Source: Callipepla californica brunnescens (taxonomy: Eukaryota > Chordata > Aves > Galliformes > Odontophoridae). From it: DNA of 64,000 nt. Positions within the stretch are counted from its first letter, which is position 1. Every line of letters starts with the position of its first letter. The DNA lies in contig JALIRH010000001.1 in assembly GCA_023055505.1 (NCBI GenBank), positions 99,417,034 to 99,481,033 of the forward strand, written 5' to 3'. Shown in pieces: positions 24,231 through 37,400 of the stretch. The position numbers and the translations under genes were made by a program. The notes beneath the pieces are model-generated. The model was not told the DNA's origin. It saw only the letters and a program-made list of their open reading frames with translations, and ran no database searches.

Positions 24231-26601
24231 AAAAACACTAACTGTAGGATTTCAGATCTCACTTTTGTTTTGAAAGAAAAGTGCTACTAAAAATTACAGA
24301 CGTTTCCTTTGGAAGGTTCAAAGTGGTATTTTCCTAAGCTTGAAGATGACACTTCCTTAGCATATATCTATATGTGTGTGCATGAAATTATGTAACTATT
24401 ATATATATATGCACACAAGCAGAAAGTGGAAGATTGCTTTGCCATTCAGACGTTTTTTAACAGAAAACATTTTTATTGCACTAACTTCTGTTGTCAAACT
24501 CTCAGTGATTTAGATATACTTAAGTTCAAAAGAGCTATTAACCTGAAATGTTAGGGACTGTGTGTAGACAGGGCCTTAGTGTGCTGCTGTTTTGCCCTCC
24601 ATCCAAAAAAATCTAATATCCTTTTACATTATTATCTAATTAATAAGATTTCTTTCTAATTAGGTTGAAATTGTAACATTTCACAAACGTCCCTTTCCCA
24701 AGCAAGACAATTCTTAGAATACCTACGCTCTGGGGAACATGGAATAGCTGTTCTTGAGGGAACTGTGGCTACCTTAGATTGTGAAACTGGAACATGATGG
24801 ATTTCTGATTGAAATACCAAATACTACTTTACTTTAAATTTATTTTACTTTAAATCTGACATTAATCATTGCAAACGGTATTTTATATCCTATCAAGTAT
24901 ATCAAGTTAAGAAAATACAGAGAAAGTGTATATTTGTGTTTTTTTCTTTTTAAATTTTATTTTGAAGTCAGCAGAGCAAGCTGATGGATTTATTCTTTGT
25001 GTTTTGCTGGAGATCTTAAGTTCTGATTTCTCATTTGTTTACACAGAACCAGAAGTTTACACTGTGGTTGGTTGTTTTTATTTTATTTTATTTTTTGTTT
25101 TGTTGTTATTGTTTCATTTTTCTTTTACAAATTATGATGTCTTTTGCTTTTCCTTCAAAGAAAAACACTAAAGATTTTGTCTTTCATTTCAACAATCTTC
25201 TGGCATAACACCAAAGTTTTCCGTTCATCATTTGTCCAGATTTCAATGCGTGAAGGCTGTGCAACCTGCTGAGTGGAATGTAGTTGTATTGTTTATACTA
25301 TTACAGATTGTTTCTGTATCTGGAGAAGAAGCACAGTGATACCAAGGCTTGTCTAGCCCAGACAGTTTTGTTACTTCAGGATAATTCTGAAAGCCTCCAT
25401 TCTGTTGTGTGGCGGGAATGCCCTTGTGTTGGTTTCAAGGTGACAAAACAATCTTGAGTTTTACTTGTGGAAGCATTGTTCCTCTGTCAGCGTGAATTCT
25501 TTCATCTGACTGAGATTGTGTTTAATCTTGAGCATGCTCCTATTTTGGTGTGAAGTTGAAGTAAAAGTAGTTATCTTGCATTATCATGTAGATTTATTAC
25601 TGAGAAATACTTACCCAATCAGCGATTATTTTGTGAACACGTACTGTAGAGTTTTACCAAAACATTGGTAAGGAGCAGTAGAAATTCTGGCTGTAACTGA
25701 TACAGTTACACTTGCTTGTGTAATCCAGACTTACATTTGTCTTGAGATTTGTTTGATTTTCCCTTTTGTCCTGAAATAGAAAAGCGATGTTGTACTATTT
25801 GGCAAATACAGACGTGTTTCAACAAATTATAGTTCTGTATGATCAGACCATGAAGCAAGATTATTTTTGTGGTGTACATTTGTGTATGTAGCTTCACTGG
25901 TGCACCAGCTCCTTACAGGAGTAAGGACTGTGCTTTAGTCCACTGCGTTCTCTCAGGCCACGCTCTCTGAAGAGAAGAGGTCATTAAGTCAAATCATGTG
26001 GAGGAATATTTAAAAGTCCTGGTTAACTGTGTGACTACAGTAACATTTATAGGCATCTGTGTTGAAGCACAGATAGGTGATTCAATCCAACTCTTAAGGA
26101 TTCTAGGAGTATCTCTTATGCGTGGTGTTGCCCAGCTGACTGCACTTTCTTTTCTTCCCTTTTCCATGTCTGAAATACATGATTGTGCTTCATCTTCACT
26201 CTTCATAAATTATTTTACCTTGTTGGTCATTCAACCAAACTTCCTATTGAGACAACTTTGGCTTTTAAAGTTCAGTTAAAATTTCATTGCTTATAAATGT
26301 TTACTACATTTGCTTTGCTGAAACTCTCACACCAACAGAAAGCAAATAGATTTTTGGAAAACAAAACAAAACTTGAGCATGAATTTTCTACATAATGTTG
26401 AAATTGTCCTTTCATTCTATCTATCTCATCTTCAGAATTCCAGAGTGTCCTGTTCCCACTGTCTTATCTGGGATGCTAAACTTGGTCAGCTACCTATCAT
26501 TCTGAGAGGGGTCTTAAGTATGAAATAAAACTATCTTTAGAAATGACTAAAAGGTATAGCCTCAACCAGGAGCTTCATTTGTTTTTCTTTCTCACTGGTT
26601 T

Positions 26602-26626
26602 AAAAAAAAAAAAAAAAAAAAAAAAA
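26602..26626 (+). repeat. Poly-A tract (25 A)
   Basis: Uninterrupted A run with no recognised retroelement upstream. Confidence 0.85.
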
Positions 26627-26689
26627 GGTCTGTTTCAAATCCTATTTGTCCCTTATCTCTGTTTGTTCAGTTGTTTTTAATATCACGTA

Positions 26690-27130
26690 CTGAAAGAATT
26701 TCAATAGCTGTTTCACCATGAAGTCATTTGTTATCCTTCAGCAGGCCTTTGCCTGCTGAATTGTAAAGCAGCCTCGACTATTTGCATCCTCCAGATGGAG
26801 CAGCATATAAACACTCCCAGATATTTCTGGTAAGTATGAAAAAAATATCTTATTTGTCCTTTCTGTGAATAAATAAGAGAATGTCAAATTTTATAGACTA
26901 ATAAATTTGTATGCCGGCACTGACATTGAATCTCTCATGGCCTGCAATGTCACAGACCCTGAGAAACACAATTTTTTTTTTATTTTCAAATGTATACTAA
27001 GTCAAATAGAAGCTCAATAAAAAGCCTGGGAATTTGATTGCATTGTTTATGTCTGCCCAGTAGTCTAATTCAGTTGCAATTTGCTATGAGGAAATACAAT
27101 TTACATTTTTCCGAGGCTTATTGCATAAGC
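26690..27130. promoter_or_regulatory. Candidate conserved non-coding element with perfect hairpin
   Basis: Contains a perfect inverted repeat with 10-bp arms (26737-26746 TTCAGCAGGC and 26751-26760 GCCTGCTGAA) around a 4-nt loop. A motif-rich stretch follows: CTATTTGCATCC near 26779, TTGATTGCATTGTTTATG near 27034 and TTGCATAAGCAATCA near 27121. No coding frame is convincing. Enhancer function is inferred. Confidence 0.35.
26737..26760. repeat. Perfect 10-bp inverted repeat, 4-nt loop
   Basis: TTCAGCAGGC, loop CTTT, then GCCTGCTGAA. Pairing does not extend beyond the 10 bp, so it is too short for a microRNA precursor. It could be a dimeric protein site. Confidence 0.8.
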
Positions 27131-27889
27131 AATCACTCACATATACATGCATGAGTGTATGTCAAGGAGAACTCAAATAATGGGTTAAAGTGTCATTTAA
27201 TAGTATATTCTAATGTCTGTTTTTATAACAAGCAAAAATCTTTGCTCTATTACAGTGCGTCCTCCTCGCTACTGAAAATTAATTTGAATCTCATCATTAT
27301 TAATATTTTTTATCCTTCTCATTTACAACACATCCTAAATCTCAATTGCTTGGTGATACAAATGTCTGTACTAAGTATCACCACAAGCAGCAGTTCTAGA
27401 CATTACTGTAAGTCTACATTTTACATTCTCTTTCAGTTCCTAAAATTAATCACAATGAGAATTTTAATTTATGTATCTCTAATTTTAAACAGAACACACA
27501 ATAGAATAACTTACAATGCTCATACTCATCTAAATAATGAAGTCTGACAGTATCCTCTGTGGCTGAGTAATAGGCTTTTTGTATTTGCTAGTTTTCACAG
27601 TTTGTTTTTCAGTTTCTTTCTAATTTAGATACAGAGTTCTTGAAACAATAAAAATATACATAGGAAATAAAAGTTGATGAATATAGAAAGTGTTAGGGGT
27701 TGAATTTAATTCACTGTATTTACACATGATAAAATACTCCTTGATTAAATGCCGACTGATGATTTTCTGAACTGTTTGATTTTTCAAAACAGATTTATAA
27801 TAAGTCATATGCAATATTTATCCTGTTCCATTAGTGCAGTTAAACAGAAATTAGTGCAATTCACTTGAGTTTTCTAGCAGCAATCTAAT
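27131..27889. other. AT-rich non-coding DNA, nothing recognised
   Basis: A 130-codon frame (27155-27547, plus strand) is open here, but its translation is a hydrophobic and Asn/Ser-rich mixture without a recognisable motif. I take it as chance in AT-rich DNA. Confidence 0.6.
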
Positions 27890-28020
27890 TCCTTGAAAAT
27901 TAACTTAGCAGGTTTTTGCCTAGCTGAAGCGAAGTATTTAAAATAAATATTTAAGCATTTCTTGAAACATTGCTCAGTAGCAACAGCTTATCAGAGGACG
28001 TGGAAGGGACACCGTTATGT
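27890..28020. promoter_or_regulatory. Possible conserved non-coding element
   Basis: A short block with AAATTAACTTAGCAGG, AAATAAATATTTAAG and ACAGCTTATCAGAGG (containing a GATA-type core, TTATCA). Weak case, based on texture only. Confidence 0.2.
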
Positions 28021-30039
28021 GCTACATTTTCTCTGTAATCATTGCTGAACAGATTTTTTCATTCAGGACTTGGTACTGCTATATTTCTGGAGAAAGTTAC
28101 AGAAGGTATGCAATGTATTGTATATAATATATTATTAAGGCTTTTTATATATACAGTTTTCTTAGATATTGATATCTGGTTTTTTAATTATTTAGGGTTT
28201 GTGTCTGTGAACTCATGTAAATAGAAAGCAAATAAACTGTATATTAAAAGATCAAATCTGAAGTATTGCCTGTCTTAAAAGGCTTTCACATAGTACAAAA
28301 TGAAGCCCTACAAGATGTCACAAGTCTTTTTGCAGATAAACCCCTCTTTACTTAAATAGTTTTTTCCAAAGCAACAACTGTAGTATTTGCTTTCTGATCA
28401 GTATAAGATAGCGTTGTTATTGTTACTTTGATAGCATGAGAATTGTAATACAGAGCATACTATTGTCTGGCCTCCTTTGGTATTAGCAGTTTTATCTTTA
28501 AACAGTCTACTCTTCATAAATAGCCATCTCATTAGTACAAAAGGTAGAGACTGGTGGGAAACGAAAGAAAACAAAACAAAAAGATTGGAATTTGGCATGT
28601 TTTCCTCTACCAGGGCTCTGGCTGAAAAAATGGAGCATTTTGAGGATGAGGCTGGTAAGATGAAATTGATTCAGTAGCTTGCTTTCCAGTGATACTGGGA
28701 GGCATCTACAGGGAATGTGATTTTAGTGTCCAAAACATTGTTATCTTCCTCTTTCTCTTAAGTGGGCAGCAGATATGAATAGAACTTATGACAGTACAGT
28801 TCTTTTGAGTGTTACTCCACTGATTATCACCCAGATAGCTTGATAGTGGAATTCATCTCACCAACTTTGGTCATCTAAAATTAGTCATCTAGTTTCAACT
28901 AGTCATTTGGTCTCTCTAAGGACGCTATCTGTAATGGAGAGGGACATTCCCCAGGGATGTTTCTAAGTTGTTGAGATGCATGCTCTCTGGGGATGGTTCT
29001 GTCTGTCTCCTCTGTCTCTTTATTTGTTTATTTCTCTTAGATCACAGAGGAAGCCAAGTTGATTATCTTGGACCAGATTCTTAGGATTCTCGTGTATTTT
29101 GCTTTTGTTGAAAGCTGGCTAAATGGGCATCCTAGATGCCCAGTTTCACGCCTTCATTTTTTTTTTTTTTAATGGAGTCAGAACTGAACAAAAAAGTTCT
29201 GTATTTGTGATATCCAAGAAACAGCTTCTGAAATTCTCACAAAAATCTATTTCCAAAGCTCTTTTAACTTAATTCGTATTGCATTTGATTCACTTCAGTA
29301 CTATAACTGAAGCTTCATTTTCCTTTAATTTCTCGATGTGCAAGTTTTCTTTATGTCACATCCAATCATTGCTTAATGCATATGGGTTCCAGCAGAATGA
29401 GTAAGACTTTGGTGATACCTGTCACTAAGAACCATTTAAAAATGGTCAAGCTATGCTACATACTTGTAGTAGTTTTCCTAACTTCTGTATCAAGGCTAGG
29501 AAACCTTCAAAATTTGAGAATGGGCTATGGGCTAATTTGGAGATAGAAAGGAAATTTATTTAAAGGACTACTACTTTTCAGAGTGATTAGTGTCCCCAAA
29601 GGAAATGGGAGGTTGAGCTGAGGATCATGCAGAGTTGTGTAGTGAGCTGATGCACTCAAACCTGTATGGTAGTTCCATGCATATCTTGAAAAGTAGTAAT
29701 TATCCTTGCCATCAACACACGTGCATTTATTTAAATGATGATGGAGTAAAGTACAATTAAAGTTATGAACTGAAAGTAGGCCAGAGGACTGTTTTTATTG
29801 AGATCAGTAGTTAAACACCTGACTTCAGTGAGATCAGGAATAGTTGCATTCACATTAAATATTTGAGATAGCAATTATCATATTTTTTGCATTATGTATT
29901 TGAGCACATAACTGGCTTGCATGTCTTTCCTAGCATCAGTGAGCCACACGCACATTGCTGTGCTAGCTGTACTTAAAGATCTCAGTTTTATGTTTCTGAA
30001 AATGTCATCTATTCCTTCAATCACTTGTAAGCCCCCTGT
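28021..30039. other. AT-rich non-coding DNA, nothing recognised
   Basis: Short unrecognised frames and a 13-15 nt T run near 29157-29171. No gene or repeat family seen. Confidence 0.65.
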
Positions 30040-30370
30040 AATCTCTTTTTAATGTAAGCGCGCTGGAGTTTTCCCTTTTGTTTGCTGCCCTTGCATTATT
30101 TACTTTGATCTGCTGTGAGAAAATCTGAAAGTGTGTTGTCCTAAATGCTAGCATCTCACCAACAAGATTTGAGGCCTTGTACTTCACATTGAAGAAAAAG
30201 GCTCTTGTGTGAAGACGCAGGTTTTGTTTAGTTCTCTGTCCCTGGTGGGAGCCTTAATTGCATTTTCTCTCTCACACAGTGGCTGGCTAAGGAGTGCCTG
30301 CCTTCCCTGCTGATGCTGGAGTTTTCAAGCTCTATTACTCTATGACGGAGAAAATTCCTTGGTCCAAGAA
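30040..30370. promoter_or_regulatory. Candidate enhancer with TCF/LEF-like core
   Basis: The block has a CpG-containing AAGCGCGCTGG near 30056, TTGCATTATTTACTTTGATC at 30091-30110 with CTTTGATC resembling a TCF/LEF site, and AATTGCATT near 30256. It is followed by 19 A at 30386-30404. Complexity is higher than in the flanks. No exon is evident. Inference only. Confidence 0.3.
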
Positions 30371-30385
30371 GAAAAGGCTCAGATT

Positions 30386-30404
30386 AAAAAAAAAAAAAAA
30401 AAAA
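30386..30404 (+). repeat. Poly-A tract (19 A)
   Basis: Uninterrupted A run. Confidence 0.85.
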
Positions 30405-31179
30405 GTGTTTAAGTATTGTCAGTTTACCATGTGTGGTAAACAGAACAAACAATAGACTTGCTTAACCTTCTTCCCCACCCTCTGAGACTCCTATACAAGT
30501 TTTGTATGACCTACTTTATAGAAATCACATCATATTTAGAATGTTAAATATTATGGAAAGTATAATTCCCTAGGGCAAATAAATTAGACTTCTTGGGAAA
30601 AGTGGTAAACAGAAAATTATAAATGCTTTGTGTTCTCTTAATCTGTGCCAACCCATTCTAATGCATATTTTATAACCTTTAACTGGAGTTAAAACAAGGT
30701 AGAAGTCCCTGATTTGTTTTTAAATTCTATTTCATTTACAATTGGAAAATCTTTGAGATTTCAGATGTTACAAATAAATATTTTATATCCAAGTGCAGCT
30801 GTGACAGATTTTTTGATAAAATAAGGAAAGCTTTACAGAAGATTTTTAAGTTGCACTTAAGGGCTTGTTTTCACTGAATATTGCCTAATATGTGTTGTGC
30901 TGTGCTGCACTGTGCACTGGACAGGGATACACAGAATAGTGGAAATAATGAGAAGAATTATGGACTATGTCATTTTAACTTGTGTGAACGTGCTGCTGGA
31001 TAGAAACAAGGTAATATTCAAGCATACATGCTTATTTTTAGTAGTCTTATGCATGCATGTTTATATGACAGCTTGGTGATTTTTGCACTTTGATCTGTGA
31101 ATTCACGTCCCACTTAAAAATTCCCTGTTTCGGAAGGAGAAAAACCCCACCTTCTTATGCTAGGGAAAAGAAACCTTCA
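30405..31179. other. AT-rich non-coding DNA, nothing recognised
   Basis: No repeat family or exon recognised; frames are short. Confidence 0.65.
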
Positions 31180-31454
31180 TCCTTCCCCTTTCCTTTTTCC
31201 TTTTTCCTTTTTCTTTTTCCTTCCCTCCCCCTCCTTTTCTCTTTTCTCTTTTCTCTCTTCTCTTCTCTTCTCTTCTCTTCTCTTCTCTTCTCTTCTCTTC
31301 TCTTCTCTTCTCTTCTCTTCTCTTCTCTTCTCTTCTCTTCTCTTCTCTTCTCTTCTCTTCTCTTCTCTTCTCTTCTCTTCTCTTCTCTTCTCTTCTCTTC
31401 TCTTCTCTTCTCTTCTCTTCTCTTCTCTTCTCTTCTCTTCTCTTCTTTCTCTTC
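31180..31454 (+). repeat. 275-nt pure pyrimidine tract with (TCTTC)38 microsatellite
   Basis: There is not one purine on the plus strand from 31180 to 31454. Positions 31256-31445 are 38 perfect copies of the pentanucleotide TCTTC (GAAGA on the other strand). Before it, 31180-31255 is an irregular mixture of CTTTT, CCTTTTT and CCCTCC. The unit reversed (CTTCT) is a rotation of itself, so the array is a perfect mirror repeat, the type that can form intramolecular triplex (H-DNA). Long frames across it (Ser/Leu/Phe repeats on plus, Arg/Glu/Lys repeats on minus) are artefacts of the array. Length is likely polymorphic. Confidence 0.97.
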
Positions 31455-34400
31455 ATATATTTTCCTCTGAAATTCGATGTGTTCTTCATTGATCTGTGGT
31501 TGCTAATGGTGAAATAATGATGTCATATGTAGGAATTTTTTTCCATTACTGTTCAACTGTAAAACCTTTTTATAAGCTTTTGCTTCACATGCCATGTCTC
31601 CCTCACCTCAGGGTTAGAGTCTACAGAACTTAAATTTTTGAATGACTACAATAAGTACTTATATTTTTAATCCCTGTCATTATACACTTAACAACAAATC
31701 ATCAGGCTCTTTGAGCAAAATCTTATTCAGATTTCAGATAGCAGTTCTTGACTTTGGATAGCCCAAAACATCACTCCCTGCTAATTAAGTTTCTGGTGCT
31801 GCCCAGATGACGTACACTGCTTTGTGCATTTCACTGATGGGCTTTTGTTTCTCTGCTTGTTTTTATAAGATGTTTACTTTATTTCTTTGTCATGATTTAT
31901 CTTAAATAATTATCTCACTTCTTACTGTACATCTTCACAGTAGAGATCACCCAGGGTGTTTCTGATAAATAGCTCTCGGGTGTGAGCCTGAGGCTGTTGA
32001 AAGAATTCTGAGCTGGGGAGGGGGAAGAAGGGCCAAGCTCTGGAATTCACTTCTGTGATTAGTCTCACAGAGCCTGAATTTGTTTGGTATGTTATAACAT
32101 TTGTTTACGTAAGGTTTTCTGGGAGAAAGTAAATTTCTCCTGTGATTTGTCAGGTGTCTGTTTTGAGGGAGAGGGTCATTTTAAACACCTCTCTTTGAAG
32201 AGACATCTAGAATAATCCTGGAAGAGTCCAGCTTCAGAAGTAGTTCTGGAAGGGGCAGAATATTTGCATCTTTCTTGATTTACAAAGCTGGTTAGATGAT
32301 GGTACATTCGTTTTTTTTACACATACCTGTTGTAATAAAGGTCTCAGTACAGATACTGATACTTGATAATAATGCCTGAAACATCTTGATGACTCTTATT
32401 TGTTAGTGTTCAGAGGATGCTTAAGACAGAATCGTACAGATTCACAGAATCATAGTGTTTTCTGCTCTGTTTGTGGAAAACAAGATCAGGTGTAGATCTG
32501 AAACAGTGTACTGAAATAGTGCGTTCGTCATATCCTGTTAAGGTTTTTAGAATGTACAGAAAGATCAACTGAAGAGCTTCCCATTACCTGAGGAAAAAAA
32601 AATATTCGGGTATTCTTTGTTAGTAATCACTAAATAGTAAATCACTAACAGCCATCACTAAATATTTACATGAAGAAGAATTATATACTTAGGATCTTTC
32701 TCCTTTTGATTCCGTTGTCGCAAAGGATTTGTAGTTCATCTATTTCTTAGCCTTCCTTTGTACCCATCACATGCTTGTGTCCATTATCATTAATGCAGGC
32801 ATTTATCCCTTACTTAGTGAGCATGGAAAACTGTTATATTTCGAAGATTTGAATACTTATTTTCACTGAGGCTTTAAGTCAGATAGTTGTTAGATACTCA
32901 CAAAAATAGCTTATTATGTTTTGTCTTCCAAAAGTATTTTAACAGTCTTGAGTCTGACTGAAGAAAGTTTACTCTTCTATGAAACTTTTCATAATCACAT
33001 TTAAATAAAATAAATTCAAAAGCAGTTGCTAAACATGTATGCTTTTGGGAGACAACAGACAACTTAAGGTACTTGCTGTCCTACTTAACTCATTTTAAAA
33101 TAGATAAATAAATAAGTGATATATATTTTTCACTATTAATTTCCTTTTTATTATAAAAACTTACATAGCCCCATAAATACGCCTTGAGTAAATATAGAAT
33201 AAGAGTATTAAAAGGAATCCTGTTTCTCAAGTGGATCATGTGCGTTTACATTAGACATTTCATTTTTAGTTTGTTTTCTTTTTGATTATGATTATAATGC
33301 TTTTTTTTTTTCCCTGATACAATACTGTAGCTTAGATGCTTGTTTATTTGTCAGGTACTCATCAGTAGAAATTACACCTGATCAAATTTTAGAAGTCTGT
33401 TCCATTTGTGTAATGTAGGTGACTTCGGTCTTTCTTTTTCTTGGTTGAGCACCTATGCCCTGAATAGCAGTGATGCAACAGTGGATGATCAATCATAGAT
33501 TTGCACTTCTGTAATGGAGAATGTTGCATAGGACTCTGATTATACAACAATGAAGAGAAGCCTCATAATGTATTGAGACATATTGTAAATTCTTAGTTTG
33601 TTTACTCTTTAGTTAAATGCAGATAACTTGCCAGGTTCATGTTTTGAGTAAAATTTTGTATGTTCCAGAATAACCACGGCATTCAGATAGATAATATCCT
33701 AGGAAACACCTGTAAGTGAGGGTAAGGTAAGTTTTATGTGCTGCTTAGCACTTAAATGTAGCCTTAGTCTAGTGGAATGTTGACCATGTATTTTGAGCAA
33801 CGTAGGTCTGGAAACCTTCCTTGTAATGTGCATTTATAAGCCACGTGATGTAAAGGGAGTGGTGCAAGTTGAATTGTTTTCATCCCATTTTAACAAAACG
33901 ACATGAATAGTTAGGTGAATCTGGATATCTGATAAGAGTGTGCATATAATAATAATTAAAATAAGAGTTCTTCAGCCAGTAACTATTGCCTATTTACTTG
34001 TAAGCAAGTGACTAACTCAATCTTAGTTTCACTCTCCCTTCACATAATTACTTGTTGGAAGCCCTATAATTTAGTAAGAAGAGAAAAAAGACGTGACTTG
34101 ACACCTCTCCTCATAAAGGTGGGTGGAACTCAGACTGAGGGCAAATGTCTGTTGCTCTTTTTCCTTGTGCTACCTTCTGTTGATTCTAGTTTGAGACGTT
34201 AACCTTTGAAGACTACCTTTGCTGATATCATCTGTTTGTTTCTGCTGAGTCAGTCTTCCAGCGTGTAAAATTTATGTATACAGAAACTCATGTAACCAAA
34301 GGCACTGTTCTGTTCTAATTGAATTCAGTGGGAGATCTCTCAATGATTTGATTAGCTAGTTGAAGATCTTGCTGTATAAAGCAAGAACTTCCACTTTTTT

Positions 34401-37400
34401 AAAAAAGCATCTGTTTCTTGCAAACCTTTTAGTTTTCTGCTTGGTTTGGCAGCTTACATCAATTTTAGGGAAGATGACACATTCACATAGCAATATGGAA
34501 CAGGAGTTGATTTTTCTGTGTCCAGGAGGGTACTTTTTCCTAAAGATTATGAGTGGATACAGCATGTAGTCATATTTTTTGTGTAGATAGATTTCAGATC
34601 TTTAAGGGAAGAGCATTTGTCATACATATGTGTAATACCTTTGTAACTGAATTACAATATTGTATTTTTAACAATCAATGAGTCATAAAATTCATGGAAA
34701 AAAAATATGGAATTTAGTTCTACCTTTGCCCAATTTGGGCATGAATAGTCTAGGATTAGTTTTCCTGTATCATTTATGAAATGTTTGCTTAACTTACTTA
34801 ATATGAATTGATGCAGACCAACGACTTCTAAATATGTCTAGTTACTGCAAGTGTTTGTCTACAGAAAAAAAAAAAAAAAATACCCACACATACATAAATA
34901 TGTAAAGAAAAGTACATCATTTGACTAGAGGTTTAGATTTTAAGACTGAGGGAGAGATTTTCTCCTCTTGTTGTTTCCTGACTTATATGATCTATTATAA
35001 AAATACTAAAGAATGAAAACTTCATCTATTACCTAAAAATGCAGTAATGTTGACTGTGCTGATACTAAACATAAACTTGTTTGAAAACAAGATTGTTTAG
35101 TTTGCAGTCAGAACTTTGTGATCTTTATCACCAAACGTATTACAGACTTCTTGACTGTCTCTCCTTAAAAAAATATTGTTGTGTGAAATTATGAATCTAG
35201 TGCATTTTCAGTGCTGTGGCAGGAACGGTAAATTTTGTGAGAGAAAAGATGAGAAATCAGAGAAATTATTTTTCTTTGTAGATCACTTCGGGAAACTGAC
35301 CCCCAGTTTGGGGCAGCTAAGACAGATGCCTTCAAAACATTGTCTTTATTCTTATCACTTGTGTTCACCAGTGAAATGTTGACAGCCAGGCAAAATAATT
35401 TATTTTTACTATCTTGTGGGGCTAGTAAATAGTCAAGAAAATGAAGAAAACTAGGAGGCTCATAGCAGATAAAATTCAGTATATGGACTTAGAGGTCCAA
35501 TCCTACCAGCCTTGAAGAGAATCTCCAGAGAAAAGAAGTGAGGAAGGACAGGGTGAAGAAGGACTAGCCCAGAACTGCTAGACCTAGTCTTGTGGCCCCA
35601 GTAACTCATCTCAGTTCCTACAGCTCCTTTAGCCTTCTGCTGTTTATTTGATGAAGCTGGTCAGCAGCATTATGTTCTATGCAGTGATGAAGGGTAAATA
35701 ATCAATTAACTCTAATGGATTGGAGTATATACCTATATGATTTAGATTACAAACCTAACTCCAGAAAATCCCTGAATGCCCTAATTTGATTGCCCATGGA
35801 GCTTTTGCATGGATAATTTCCTAAGTTGTTAGTAAGGTACAGTATCTTTCACATGCTATTTTTTTATTAATATCCCTATCTTATTCAGGATGGCTTTTCG
35901 TAAGATCTTTGGTTTGTTCTCTGTAGAAACTGGAAAAAAATTGGGGACTGCAAAAAGAGAGGATGCTTTTGTGACCGAGTCAAGAGAAAGACACTCTGGC
36001 AAGGCCAGTTTCATTCCTGTTTCTGTCACAGGCTTTCTATGTGATGCTGAGCAACTCAATTAAAACATTTGGCAGATGGCCACTAACTGCATATAATTCA
36101 TTTTCAGGGTGCTCAGCTTGAGATATGTGGGCTCTTACTTGCAGCAGTTGTTACTCTCCTTGCAGCCCCTGAAATCAATGGAAGTAGTGGCTGCTCAGCA
36201 TGTTTGTTGGAGTAGCAGAGGAATGTGCGCATGGGGAAGGGGAGTGTTCCTCAGTCCCAGCACCATCTTTGTCCCTGGTTCTCTCTGTCAGTATAGGGAA
36301 GCTTCTCTGTCTTGGATTACTGATGGTTATGTTACACTTTATGTGAAATATTACCTGTAAGTATATTCCAATCAAAGAATGTTCTTGTTTCAGTAAAAAT
36401 CTGTGAGGTTTATAATGAACATCTTATAAAAGAGCACCAGAAGCCAATTATTTCTGCTGCTTCTTTTTTTTTTTTTTTTGTCCAAGAAAAGTGTGTATAA
36501 GGCATAGATACGAACTGAACTGTGCAAATAAAATTATGGAATAACTGCCCCATCTCCCTAGTTCAGCCTATCCTGAGAGCTGTTTAAAACATAGAAACTA
36601 GAAAAATACCTCATGATAATGTGAGTAAACATTCATTAAATACTGTAACGTGCAAGGAGGTAGAAATCAGATTACACTGGAAGCCATCTTCTGATTATTT
36701 CTCAGTTTCAAAATGCTTGATTTGACAACCTAAATATTGTTTTGAGTAATGTAATATATGGTATGAAAAATTAAAGTGTGTCTTCACAGCTACAAATACA
36801 ATGCACGGGCTAAAAGCTACTCCTATTAACATTGCAACTGGAAGATATAAATCAGTTCATAAATATGAAATTACTTGCATGCTTAGGTTTTTGCAGAATC
36901 GAGGTCTAATTAGTGAAAGGCATGATCTTGTGAAACACAGGGGTGGGAGCTGTAGTTGCACCTTCTAGGACTGGGCCCTACCTTGAAATGATTATAACTA
37001 TATGTCTATTTATAGCTAAGTAGAAATTTAATAGAAATATTTGTTTTATTTGTATAGCATTTTCATTGGTTTACCCTAAAGATATATGCTAGATGATAAT
37101 AAACTCATAAAAGATTGTTTTCACAGCTGTTTGTCTTTGATTACTTATTTCTTTGAAGTATTGCAATAAGACAGACTTTGAACCTGGAAAGAGATCAAAT
37201 AATGAATTGTTCTGCTTTGTGAAGCTTAAGAAGGGATTTTATTGTTGAAACATATAGTGCAACATAGTTTTTCTTTTTTCTCCTAACAGTTAAATAATGG
37301 TTGAAACTACTATGAGATCATTACAGATGGACTAGATTAAAGACCCCGGGGCCAAACATTAGGAACTGTGTTACTACTAACTAAAATAAGTTCTTAAATT

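Larger units (their letters stand above)
22331..26689. other. AT-rich non-coding DNA with minor simple repeats
   Basis: Unrecognised frames of up to about 118 codons occur on both strands with no domain similarity. Simple repeats are (AAAC)5 at 24209-24230, an AT run near 24399-24410 and 25 A at 26602-26626. A weak inverted repeat TGTGTGCAT/ATGCACACA lies at 24375-24383 and 24409-24417. Confidence 0.6.

Noticed and set aside
24375..24417. Inverted repeat TGTGTGCAT/ATGCACACA as a transposon end
   Set aside because: It sits in TG/TA-rich simple sequence, the arms are 9 bp and there is no target duplication; chance pairing is likely.
26737..26760. MicroRNA precursor
   Set aside because: The stem is only 10 bp and does not extend, far short of the roughly 30-bp stem needed.
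27155..27547. 130-codon plus-strand frame
   Set aside because: Asn/Ser/Ile/Leu-rich translation typical of AT-rich non-coding DNA; nothing recognisable.
31090..31492. Three frames of 109-126 codons, Ser/Leu/Phe repeats on plus and Arg/Glu/Lys repeats on minus
   Set aside because: They are translations of the TCTTC array. A 5-nt unit with no stop is open in all frames and gives periodic peptides without being a gene.
32428..32455. String resembling a minus-strand CR1 tail (cagattcacagaatcatag)
   Set aside because: The CR1 body that should follow (ggttggaa, tccaacc) is absent, so about 28 bp of similarity is not enough to call an element.
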